Below are positions 10,297-21,459 of a DNA stretch of 64,000 nucleotides, one piece after another. The notes beneath the pieces were generated by a model. That model saw only the letters and a program-made list of their open reading frames with translations, searched no databases and was not told the origin of the DNA. This DNA is from Guyanagaster necrorhizus. Its lineage: Eukaryota > Basidiomycota > Agaricomycetes > Agaricales > Physalacriaceae. The DNA lies in the NCBI RefSeq assembly GCF_019112545.1, contig NW_025064880.1:1307719-1371718 (forward strand), in the 5' to 3' direction. The translations under genes and the position numbers were made by a program. Numbering within the stretch: the first letter of the stretch is position 1; the number at the start of each line of letters is the position of its first letter.

Positions 10297-13200
10297 ATGG
10301 AGGCTCGTAACAACCTTTTTTCTCGCGGCTCGACCCCACCTGTACAGCAGCCTCAGCCACAGTATCACTCCAGTCAGCATCTATCGCACAATATTTCTTC
10401 TACCAATATCGATACTTCTCTGTTTCAACACATCAATTCCTCGTCTTCTGACCTTTCGCAATCTCAGCAGTCATTCAGTCAGCAGGAGAGTTACGGCAGT
10501 AACGGTTCCAATCCGACGACGCCCATGATGTCCGTGTCCGACGAACCATCGTCCCCGCATGCGAGCAGTAACTCGAACGCTACCCTTGCCGAAAGGCAAA
10601 ACGCATTATTATCTTTCCTTGCTGGCCCTCCAAGCAACCCAGCACCTCGGAATTCGAATGCTGGGCCTGGTCCGACTATGCCCCAGCAGATTCCTACGCC
10701 TCCGGAAGGTTCCCAGCCTAGGTCGGGATCAGGAGGTTCTGCAGCAAGTGCAGAGGCGCAGGGAAAATTGCTATTGGAGCAACTTATGTCTGGGTGAGTA
10801 TTATATGTCCTTGCCGCCTTTTAGTGTCAGACGCGTTTGCTGGACATTTTGCCGGTGTTGATCTTATCTGTTCTTCTTCAACGTCTGCAAAATTCATTCA
10901 CTGCTGTGCAGCACGTCCCTGCATAATGTATGTTGTGTCTGCCTTGGTGTCATGATCGGGATCCACACGCGGGAGCTGCGTGGTAGCCAGTGCCATGCAT
11001 CTGACCTTCTTTTATGCTCGCTCGTCTCTCCGGATTACTAAAGTGCCTTCTATCTTGCTTGTAGAACAGCCCCAAGGCCAAATTATTCTGAATCTCCCCA
11101 CAGTTCCACCAACCCTGCTATCGCACCATCGCCGCCATATCAGGTACAGGAAGAGTACCGTTCTTACGGCCCACAGTATCAGGATACTATCGATCTTGCC
11201 GCAGATATTCCTCGTGCTCCAGTTCCACCCCAACCTCAGCAGCTACCACCGCAGCCAGTAGCAGAGCCACAAAAGACTATGTTCGACTTTGTCTCTCCTT
11301 TCGACGTTCTTTCATCGACTTCAGGCCCTACTAAGAAAAAGGTCCAGCAGCTTGCAAATGTTTCAAGTGGTGGTGAAGAATCGAGCTCGTGGACGTCAGT
11401 GTCGGACCCGAAGCGACGATCTGTCGAAAACCTCTTGGACCAGATGACCAATATCCAGTCATATCCTCAGACCTCCGCTTACGATTTGTACGATCCATCA
11501 AGCAGTGATTACACACCTAGGTCTACGGCGGATACAAGGCTGTCTCAGGCCGATCCTCGAGTTCCACCGCCACCCCTTCCTCCAAAACCCGCTCCAGGCC
11601 GTGAGCCCTCTCCCCGCCTCTCACCACCAAAGACGCAAGCACAGCGCGCGCGCATGGGTGAATCACCGGCCAGTCAACAAGGTACCATTCAGAGCAATGG
11701 TGGCAGCAAACGAGATAAGGAAAGCTCGCCGGGACCTCGTGGCAGTAGCATCAGGCGTGGCCAGGGTAGAGGAAACAAGAACTACGCGAACGCGAAGTGC
11801 GTTCATGTTATTTACCCCACGATTATCGTTTTTGCTTACAATCATCGGCTAGTTCTCAGCCGCAGACTATCATCTTCGATGTCTCTCAGCCTTTGGATGA
11901 AATCCAGGCTCCAAGGGATTCCGTTAAATCAACGGCGATTGCATTGGTCAAGCAGGAGACCATATTTCTTCCTGGGACAACCATTGGCGCTACGCACTGG
12001 GTGGCCTACGCTATGAGCAGGGGGCGTGTTCGTGTGATCTCTCGCTCCAATGGAGATCGAACTCTACTTCAGCTTCCGCCTACCTTTGGAAACGCAAGCG
12101 TCTCCGACATGGCGGTCTTCGGAAATCGCTTGGCCGGTGTCACCTCTGACGGTGGATTTGTCGTTTGGGAGCTTCCTGAAGTGATCACAGACGATGTTCC
12201 GTATGTCATCTTATCATTTGAACTAGTCGAGTTCTAAAGAACTACAGGGGAACTCTGTTGCTCTGTGTAGCACCTCTGCCGGAGGCAGAGCCTCTTCAGT
12301 CTGTGAAATGGCATCCCAAAGATCCTGACACTCTTGCCGTTGCCTCTGATAGCCAAATTTATCTAATTGATTTAGCCAATGTTTCCGGATTGCATGGTCC
12401 TAACTTGACTCACAATGACCTTCGTCACATCGGGAATCTCATGAGTTTGTCTTCTGTACGTTCAGCCTTTCTCTACACAACTGCAATGGCAATATCTGAT
12501 CGCTAATCCACGCAGTCATTGGTTGCTTTCGACTTTGATATTATGCAATACGCGCTTCTTACCATTTCCACTGACTCTACTCTGACGACGTGGAATATTA
12601 AAGACAGAGTTCCTTATGCCAGCCATAAGATCCGCGGCGAAGATATGCCCTCTTCGCTCACATACGCAGACGGTGTTATTGTCGTTGGCAGGAGGAACGG
12701 AACTGTATTCCAACTCCTTTCTTCCAGTACGAAAGCGGTGCTTTCCACAATCAAATTCGTAAACAGTGCTGGTGCTCCAGACGAGTTCAACATGTTTGGC
12801 CATGTTAGCTACGACGCACGGATTCAGACTCTTTGGATCGCTAACTCGAGACGTGAAAGTATGATCGCTTTCAAGCTGAACATGGACTCGCCTGTGATCA
12901 TGGGTGATGAGTCTGGCAGGGGTTACGTCGAGCAGGTCGTCGAGTTTTCTGGACCGAAACCGACCATACATTTTGTCATCTTAACAGCAGACGCGGACCC
13001 CAACGGGGATGAGGCCTACGCCGCATGCATTGCTGCTAAAGTGCCTCCTGGGGAGTTGGCGCTGGCAGCGTTCTCTGTACATTCAAGTGGTGTTGACCAG
13101 ATCCTTATTCGTAGAGAATGGTTTGATATGGCACTTGGGTCAACGACAGCGAAGTATCCTCCTATCACTCCGCCACAGCCTCCCCCTGAGAAGGCGAGAC

Positions 13201-15043
13201 AAGCGCCTTCTCAGCCGACGGTGCCTCCCCGCTTGAGGACACCGCCGTCAGAAGAGGTTGAGGTTGATGTGTCGAGGGATGAGGGGCGGACGCATGAGCC
13301 GAAGGGGAAAGGTCAGAAGGGGAAGAATGTGACCTGGGGTGGCAAGGACGATAACGGGAAGGGCAAAGAGAAAGAAAGCACGGAGGTATCCGTCGGACAA
13401 GCTCTGACTAAGGAGATGAAGAAGTTGGAGGACAGCTTGCATACAAGGATCACGCGCTCGCTCAACAAAGAAATGGACAAGCAGCGTGAGTGGCTTGTTT
13501 TGACGGTACTAAAGAATAATCTGACATACAATTTACAGAGCAACGATTTGAAGACGCTCGAGCACACGAGCAGGCAGAGGACTTCGCTCGCCAAGAGAAA
13601 ATTCTGAAGTTGATTTCCACGGAATTGACAAGGAACACTACCAGGGTCGTCGAGGTCGCCGTCAAAAACGAGGTTCAGAATTCGGTTCTTCCTTCTCTTG
13701 AAAGTATCACCAGGAACGAGGTGAAAACTGTTTTGAATGATCAACTCGGAAGGGGCTTGACGGACCTTGTCTCACGCGTGAGCTTCGTTCTTTCTGGCAT
13801 TCTTGATCAGTGTTAATGCCTCCTTCGTAGCGTCTACCCGCGGAGATGGAAAGCCTGCTACTTCGTCCGGAGTTTTCTAATAAACTCGCACAGATTCTTG
13901 CGTCCAATATCAATATCGCTATTGATAGACAGGTGAAAGAGGTCGTTTCTCAGATTCTCATTCCCGAAATACACAATATCAAGAATGAGATCTCTCGGTG
14001 GCAGAGTGAAGTCAGTCGAAGCCATGAGGTATGTTTCATCGCGTCGATCTGCTGCGACCAGCCAATAACATCTCCATGATGCAGACGTCGATTAGCCAGT
14101 TGGAACGGACTGTGCGACTGTTATCCGAGCAGGTCAAGTTCCAGAGTTCGCACCCTCCGGCTGGTACTCCCCCGACACAGGCTCCAGCGTCACAATCGCT
14201 TCCTATGGGCATGCCTATGCAACAACAACAAGCTTTGGGCCAGCCTCAACTTCAAATGCAGGCTCGCATGCCCATGGCACACTCCGGTGGTCCCATGCCT
14301 CAGCAGCAAGCGGGATGGTATCCCCATGACCCACAGCCGGCCCAGGCACCTCTTCCGTCATGGTACAGGCAGGGAATTGCGGCACCTCAGCCCTCCCACC
14401 CTGCGCAGCCTCCTCCTCCAGTTGAGAAGCCCGTAACTGCGGACGAAATGGCCAAATACGAGAATCATTTCGTGGAACACTTGTCCCCTTCGGCCCCCGT
14501 GCCAGATCTCCTCAATCTCTTGTCTCGTACCAACATTGACACGGTCCTCTCTATGCGGCCGGATGTTCCTACGCTGTCTCAGACCTGCATCATTGTTATA
14601 ATCCACCGAGTAAGCTCGTAGTGTTGTAATTGGGCGGTGTTTTAACTAACCGCGGTTGCTTAGACTACCCCCATCATTGATATGTCTGCACCTTCTGAAC
14701 CTGCATTCAAACTTGCTATTCAGTGGATGCACCGAGCCTTGCAACTCCTACGTCTAGACGTAAGTGCTTATGATGGTTGCAGCTGCATATACTCAGTGCG
14801 CCCTTCCAGGACAACATGATGTTGGACTACGCTCCGAGAGTCATGCCCACGATCTATCGCAGCCTCGGTATAACGGAAAAGCGTCTGAGTCTGCTCCCAG
14901 AGATGTCTTCCTCGACGAATGAGGGTATACAACATTTGAGAGAGATTCGGGCAATGATTGAACGAAAGGTTCCTAGTGTAATGAGAACACAGGGTTCTGC
15001 TGCTTCGGCTGGCAGTTCTGCGTCCAATGCTGGTCAGGCTTGA
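10297..15043 (+). CDS. EDC4: Enhancer of mRNA decapping 4 (EDC4/Ge-1-like)
   Basis: Ten exons: 10297..10793, 11065..11796, 11853..12200, 12248..12455, 12516..13485, 13539..13777, 13831..14028, 14085..14609, 14664..14759 and 14810..15043, giving 1348 aa. The N-terminal ~430 residues are low-complexity Gln/Ser/Pro. A WD40-type region follows (about 440-790: repeated WVAY, LAGVTSDGGFVVWEL, TLAVASDSQIYLIDL, LLTISTDSTLTTWN). Next come a Lys/Glu-rich linker, coiled-coil helices (SLNKEMDKQ...LISTEL...), a Gln/Pro/Met stretch and a helical C-terminal domain. This order is that of Ge-1/EDC4. Family knowledge: it is a cytoplasmic P-body scaffold joining Dcp2 and Xrn1. Intron 1 is unusually long (271 bp); the others are 47-60 bp. 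Confidence 0.88.
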
Positions 15044-15244
15044 GACATGTCGCTCTTTTTCTTACGTTTTCTTGAATTTTATTTGCACTTCGGCTGTATT
15101 CACGAATATCATTACGCTTTGAAATTGCTTGTTTCCTAATATAGAAACTGTGTAAACTGACGGGGCACTGCGGTTGTCCCCCTCTTTACTCGTTCCATAT
15201 CTGTTGAACAGGACGTTCTTATTCTCTAGTTCCCTTCGTCCGTT

Positions 15245-17771
15245 ATGCTCGACCACTGCTCTATCTCGCACAGAGGTTTTTGGTTCTCTCTCATATCTTG
15301 TCCCTACTGACTTTGCACAGGCGGGATTGTATTGTGGTCAAAGTCCTTCACGCCGGAAGCGTCTCACCTGGCATCGTCCTCAGCGTCCCCCGTCAATTCC
15401 CTCATTCGTGAAGCTCTCATCGAAGGTCGCACCACTGATGAAAAGTACGAAAAAGATGGATATGCGGTCAAGTGGACCTTTGTGAACGACCTGGAGCTGA
15501 TTTTCGTTGTCGCATACCAGCGCATCCTCCAACTGACATACGTTGATGAACTTCTGGTTGCCCTCAAGACTCTCTTCCTGAAAATGTTCGAACCGTTTTT
15601 GGCGACATTTGTAACGTCTCTTCACAAGGTCAATGCTAAGACGACGTCAACGAAAGAGGGTTCAATGACCTGGAATTTTTCAAAAGTATTTGAACGATGG
15701 GACCAGGTATTCGACAAGCTGTTGAGGGAACTTGAAGACAAAGTGCGTCACTTTACTTTTGGATGATCATTGACCCGATTATGATATACAGGATCGAAAA
15801 TCAAGGAGCCGCGCCCCCGTCCGACCTGTCGTCTCAGTAGAACCAAGCCCACCCTCGGATGATCCGAGCACAGGTTAATACAGCCTATATCTTCGTCAAA
15901 CCGTTATCTGACATTGTCAACCAGTCCCTTCTCAGCCGACAGATAACCCACAAGATGAGCAGCAGATTGCTCGCAATGTTCAGGCTCTGAGGAACCGATT
16001 ACGGGGCCGTGGGGCCAGGCGTGGCGGGCGAGGTGGGGGCAGAGTTGCGCAATCAAGCTTATCGACCTCCGAGTACATCTTTTTCTAACTTTTGTCCGTG
16101 ATTCACCTGACGTTCTTGACCTAGTTCTGAGGCTCCTAGCAAGCGACACACCAAAGCGAAGACAGGTCGCAAGTGGGGAGATGAAGAGATCACCGAACAG
16201 GACATGAATACCTTTGATTACAGTGTAGACAAGCCTGTCGACGGAGATGTCAGAAAGCCTGATCTGGCGGCGCTCGTCGATAAAACCTCTCTAGGTCATG
16301 TCCGAGCAGATGGGATGTATGAGGTCAAGGACTGGGAATTCGACGTCACCGATGATATATTCAAGCCTGCCGAAAACAAGAAAATGAATGCTACATCTGG
16401 ATCACTGGGTGCTTTGGGTTCATTGTTCGCACGGCTGACGGGTTCGAAGGTGTTGACTGAGGCAGATCTCAAACCTGTCCTCGATGGAATGAAACAGCAT
16501 CTGATGAAAAAGAATGTTGCCAAGGAAATTGCGGATAAGGTCTGTGAGGGTGTTGGAGAGAGCTTGGTAGGCAAGAGGGTTGGTGGTTTCCAAAGTAAGT
16601 CAACGACAATTCTTACCCCGTTGCGCTTACCCAGCGTATCACTAGCAACGAATGCGGCTGTTCGCCTTGCGCTTTCAACGTCTTTAACACGTATCTTAAC
16701 ACCTAAAACATCTACCGACCTCCTTCTTTCTATTCGTAACAAGGTTACCGCTCCCGTCCCATCTAATCACCAGCGCGCACCATACTCGATTACTTTCGTC
16801 GGCGTCAATGGTGTCGGTAAAAGCACGAACCTATCCAAAGTTTGTTTTTGGCTGATTCAAAATGGACTGCGGGTCTTGATTGCCGCCTGTGATACCTTCA
16901 GGTGTGTATATTTGCTGTGTGCTGCTGTGTCGTAGTCTGATTTATTGATCACAGGAGTGGCGCAGTGGAACAACTAAGGGTACACGTTCGTAACCTCAGC
17001 ATGCTAGGTGTAGACGGCGCCACGAATAGCAAGGCCAGAGTGGAGCTTTTTGAGCGTGGATATGGTAAGGACGCCGCAGGAATAGCACGGGAAGCTATTA
17101 CATACGGTGTGGAGAATTCTCCCAACGTGTTTACATGCAGCTGACTGTAACCCAGCTAAGGATAGCGACTTCGATGTTGTTTTGATCGACACTGCAGGTA
17201 GAATGCAGGATAATGAGGTATGTTAGTTCGTGATTCATGAAGAACAATGATAGCTGATCATTGTCGCTCATCAGCCTCTCATGCGTGCTCTAGCCAAGGT
17301 ATAGGCATAATTCCAGCTGTGACGAAAGTGGTGTCTGACCCACCGTCTAGCTTGTTGCGGTCAACAACCCAGACAAAATCATCTTTGTTGGTGAAGCGCT
17401 TGTGGGCAACGAGGCAGTGGACCAGCTAACGAAGTTTGATCGAGCTCTGAAAGATTTCTCGTCTGCATCTGGTGGAGCGGGAAAGGGTAGAGGTATTGAT
17501 GGCATGCTTGTCACCAAGTGGGACACGGTGGATGATAAGGTGATTTATTCACTCTCTGGGCTGTAACCCTGCACTGAAACATGATTTGCAGGTCGGTGCA
17601 GCGCTGTCGATGACATACGTTACCGGGCAACCTATTATTTTCGTTGGATGTGGACAGGTCGGTTTTATCTGGACTTTCGCTGAAAATTGCTCATTTATGA
17701 CAACGCAGACGTATACTGATCTAAAGCAGCTTAGAGTTGGCAACGTCGTACAGGCCATTCTTAGTGATTAA
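15245..17771 (+). CDS. SRP101: Signal recognition particle receptor alpha subunit
   Basis: Twelve exons: 15245..15275, 15321..15742, 15792..15873, 15925..16072, 16125..16594, 16646..16901, 16955..17106, 17141..17217, 17275..17298, 17351..17539, 17592..17657 and 17709..17771; 659 aa. The N-terminal longin-like SRX domain begins MLD and reads GGIVLWSKSF. A basic Arg/Gly linker follows, then the NG GTPase domain: G1 GVNGVGKST, CDTFRSGAVEQL, DTAGRMQ, TKWDTVDDK and GQTYTDL. Family knowledge: it docks ribosome-SRP complexes at the ER and hydrolyses GTP with Srp54. Odd points: the intron 17107..17140 is only 34 bp, exon 17275..17298 is 24 nt, and the 51-bp intron 16595..16645 has no stop and a length divisible by three, so it could be retained silently. 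Confidence 0.95.
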
Positions 17772-17996
17772 TGTAGTAATTATGTCGATACAGATCTCGT
17801 AATTTCTCCATCACTGATGCAACTTTGGATTCTTTCGCATCGGAATCATGACCTTGATGAATGGATGAAACGTGAAACTAGGTCCAATAAAAATACACTG
17901 AATGCAGGCAGCTAGTATATGGATACAAAGCACGGGAAGACGTGAAGAAATCTATCACGATCTCGTGCGGTACAAACGATCTCAGATGGAGAACCG

Positions 17997-18710
17997 TCAA
18001 AGAGCATGTACCGAAGTATCTATGTGCGTGGCAACCTTTTCCAAAGTGGGAGGCCTATTTTCGCGCAGCGATAAAGAGCGTAGCAAACTTCTGCCGCCTG
18101 TGATATGAGCATCACCATTTGCGCTCAGGAGCATATCGAATACAGCACGGGTGCCCGTGGGAGGACCCATAACGGTATTCAAGCGTTGGAAGGGTGAGTT
18201 GGGGTGCAGGAATTCGGCGGATGGAGCTGTGTGTTTCATGCGCCAATAGCGTCGGAAGAAAATGAAGAATATAAGTGCTGCAATAGAGAGAATGACGACG
18301 CCGCCAATGACGCCGCCAATGACGGCGTCCGTGTTGACGTGGGTCTTCGTCGAATTGATTGTACTTTCTCCCGCCTGTATTGCACTGCCGTTTAAGGAAG
18401 ACGAAGAAGATGCAGAATGTGAGGGTATATTGCTTGTGAATGGTCCAGACTTGGTCACGCCGCTGCTTATTGCACTCATGGCGGTGGAAGAAGTCGTTTC
18501 CTGGCCTGTGGAACTTGAAGTGAGGGCATTTTTGGAGGTTCCTACACTATCACTTGAATTTGTCGAAACTGGCGTAGTTTGTGAACACCCATTACCTTTC
18601 GGAAAGTGAGAATTTACGAGAGTGTGTTTAAGACACCTTACCGGAGGTGCAGTCTCCTTGATACGTACTACTTCTGTGGTGACCAGTTTGGTCGTCTCTA
18701 TTACTACCAT
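17997..18710 (-). CDS. Ser/Thr-rich single-pass membrane protein, N-terminus uncertain
   Basis: The open frame shows an ectodomain of about 125 residues rich in Ser/Thr (a likely O-glycosylation region). One transmembrane helix follows (Gly/Val/Ile-rich, starting near DAVIGGVIGG), then an RRYWRMK stop-transfer signal and a cytoplasmic tail of about 80 residues. I do not recognise a family; the layout is that of fungal Mid2/Wsc-like or mucin-like surface proteins, but no Cys-rich head is visible. The real start probably lies upstream in one or more exons between 18711 and 18880; a signal sequence there is likely but I could not fix its splice sites. It is convergent with SRP101 (about 225 bp). 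Confidence 0.55.
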   Translation of the reverse strand: MVVIETTKLVTTEVVRIKETAPPVRCLKHTLVNSHFPKGNGCSQTTPVSTNSSDSVGTSKNALTSSSTGQETTSSTAMSAISSGVTKSGPFTSNIPSHSASSSSSLNGSAIQAGESTINSTKTHVNTDAVIGGVIGGVVILSIAALIFFIFFRRYWRMKHTAPSAEFLHPNSPFQRLNTVMGPPTGTRAVFDMLLSANGDAHITGGRSLLRSLSLRENRPPTLEKVATHIDTSVHAL

Positions 18711-19112
18711 ACGAGAGGCGATCGACGTTTGTGTTGTTGCTATCGCGCGGCGATCTTAACGAACTCTGGGGACTAACGTATGAGTACCAACGACATGAAC
18801 ATAACGAATGGAGTACCCCAGAATGCATGATATAGCCAGAAGGCCTGTCCCGTGCACTTTCAAATGTGGCTGGGGTCATGAAATATTGAAGGAGAGTGTG
18901 AGGTTCTGTAAAAGTTGGTTTTATATACTTGTACTAAAAAAAAGACTCAGCGATGCGAACTGAATGCCTTTGAATCAAAGAAAGAGGAGTAGATTCTACA
19001 TATTTTACCGTCAACTAGGCAACAGGGCGGTGCGACGGTTGCGCGTCCTCATCAAAAGTTTGAAGTTATGATCGAGATCATGATGCCCATCAGGTACCAC
19101 TGCACGTGACAC

Positions 19113-20175
19113 ATGCAAGCCTTGCGTCGACTCTCCATCATCGCCCAGTCGCCCTTCATGAAGATCGTTCCCGTCCCTGTCCGTCAAGACAACTACAGCT
19201 ACCTCCTCATTGATGAGCCTTCGAAAACCGCTGCGGCCATCGACCCATACGATGTCCGCAAGGTGGTGTCTGCAGCGGAGACTCTAGGTGCCAGAAGATA
19301 CCATAGCGCACTACGCTGACAGCTCACATCGACACCAGGCGTGAAGATCGTCGCAGGAATCACGACACATCACCATTTTGATCACAGTGGAGGCAATGAG
19401 GTGCGCTGTGCTCACCATCTGTTGAGATTGTATCGCTTATTAATGCGTTCAGACCTTTGTATGTCGTACTGCTATTCACTTCTTCTGATATGTATCGAGC
19501 CTATCCCAGGCTGCGACCTTTCCAGATGCTCCAATATATGGTGGTAGTGAGAAGGTTCCCGCTCTGACGAAACTCGTCAAGGACAACGATGAATTCACGC
19601 TGAAAGATATTCATGTCAAGTAGGTTTCAATTACTTCAGTATCCTTCCTTTGCCTAACAAAAACCAGATGCCTTGCTACCCCATGCCACACTCAAGACTC
19701 TATTTGCTACTATGTAACCGATACGGTTAACAAACTGCACCCTGGAGGTGTTTTCACGGGAGACACGCTTTTCATTGGAGGCTGTGGTCGCTTTTTTGAA
19801 GGGACTGCATCCGAGATGATAGCAGCTCTCTCATACCTTGGCAAGCTTCCTGACAGCACGCTGGTTCTCAACGGTCATGAATATACCAGTGGAAATGTCG
19901 CCTTTGCCAAGTCCGTTGAGCCTGAGAATCCGGCAATTGACCGGCTTTCCGATCTCGTAAAGCAGAACAAGATAACGACTGGACTGACAACCATAGGAGA
20001 TGAAAAAGAATGGAATGTATTTATGCGTCTGGGAAGCACTACTATTCAGTAGGTCTTCCCTTACTTCCCACTTGATTATTTCTCAACGGAAGCTTTTAGA
20101 CACGCAACATCAGAAACTTCTGAGAGTGCAGTTATGGCCAAACTTAGGGAAATGAAGAACAACTTCCGAGGGTGA
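19113..20175 (+). CDS. GLO2: Hydroxyacylglutathione hydrolase (glyoxalase II)
   Basis: Six exons: 19113..19287, 19339..19400, 19453..19458, 19510..19619, 19668..20048 and 20100..20175; 269 aa. Metallo-beta-lactamase fold: metal motif THHHFDHSGG, then HTQDSICYY, a GDTLFIGGCGRFFEG loop and NGHEYT. The C-terminal helices carry the substrate-binding Lys/Arg region. It hydrolyses S-lactoylglutathione to lactate and glutathione in methylglyoxal detoxification. Exon 3 is just six bases (ACC TTT): it restores the family's GGNE-x-F spacing, and the flanking introns are 52 and 51 bp. The first 15 residues (Arg, Leu, Ser, Ile) before an internal Met at 19158 could be a mitochondrial presequence, so two isoforms are possible. 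Confidence 0.93.
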
Positions 20176-20371
20176 AGTGTATACTGGGGTCACTACAAAG
20201 TAGCCCATCACGACTGTAACATAATGATTCAGCATTTTTGAAATGAGGCAACCTGTATTATCCAAAATGACGAGACAAGCAATCGTGAGAATAGGTAGTT
20301 CAGGACACGAGACATTTGAGCAACGAAAAATAATAGGGTCCCGAATGATGGATTGTAACGCTGAATGCCCA

Positions 20372-21181
20372 TTAGCCCAGTCCGACAGCTTTCGTGACTG
20401 CGGCGCGAGCATAGGGGATGTACGACAGCGTATACCATGTATAGGCTAGATATTCGATGATAACGAATACTGTAAACACATATTAGCTAGAGTAGAGGCT
20501 CTGTGAAAGCAAACCGGACATACTTAGGCAAAGAATCTGACGTGAGCAATTGGTCATCAGCAATCAACATCTACCAAGAATTGGCCGTCCACATACATCG
20601 TTATCAAGCACAAATGCAGCGATAAATACCAATACGATGGATCCCAAGAACACGAATGTTGCAACAACACGAACAGGCTTGAACATCTGCGCAAGGGGTC
20701 AATGTTGCTGATAAATCGAGTACGAAGAGGAACGTACAAGCTTGAGTTGCTTGAAGAACTACAGGATTCAGAGCGTTAGAATCAAATGTAGAGAAGCAAT
20801 CCGACACCACGCACCCCAATCAAGAACCCCGTGCCGACGAGAGACACAATCGTTCCCATAACATAGAGCACTGCACAATATATCATGGGAACCAGAATAG
20901 GCCCATTAGCGGCAAGACGCACCCGCAAATATACCCAGTTGCCCGATGAACAGCAATATCGACCCCAGTAGACTGAGAACGAAGCCAACCACCAAGCTGA
21001 ATTATGTCGAGGCTCAGAACGGGCGGCAAGTACAGGCAAAACGGACCCACCATCCTATGAAACCATATAACCTTGTGGTCCTCGAAAGCCCGAGAAACTT
21101 GAACGCTGAGTCTCCTTCAAAAAACTGTGTCTCAGGTAGGGTGCTTGTGGCAGTTTCGAGGTTGAGCCATCCTTTAGCCAT
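20372..21181 (-). CDS. SFT2: SFT2-like Golgi vesicle transport membrane protein
   Basis: Seven exons: 21051..21181, 20923..20996, 20815..20870, 20738..20758, 20597..20686, 20524..20536 and 20372..20469; 160 aa, the usual length. After a polar N-terminus starting MAKGW it has four transmembrane helices: GCLVVGFVLSLLGSILLF, the FAVLYVMGTIVSL segment, VVATFVFLGSIVLV and VIIEYLAYTWYTLSYIPYAR. The last is the family signature. Family knowledge: Sft2 acts in endosome/ER-to-Golgi vesicle fusion with Sed5. Small exons of 21 and 13 nt were needed to keep the helices whole. It lies 279 bp downstream of the Argonaute gene on the same strand and faces GLO2 (convergent, 197 bp). Confidence 0.93.
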
Positions 21182-21459
21182 TGTTGGATTCGAGATTCGA
21201 TAAGTGCGAGAGACGCTAAAGGGCTCTTGAAAGAAGAAATGACAGGTATCTGTACCGTGCCAGCAGCGGATGTAGAGAGCAAGGCGCTGACCGTACCGTT
21301 GCTGATGGAGAATTCACTGGCAGGTCCGGCGCGGCTTGGACACACAAGGCAAAACAACGTGGAAACGAGACAACTGACTCGACGTGACAAAGTTACATTT
21401 CTTCAAAAGCTATGTATGTCATGGCAGAGGCATACAGATACAAAAAACACATGAATAAC

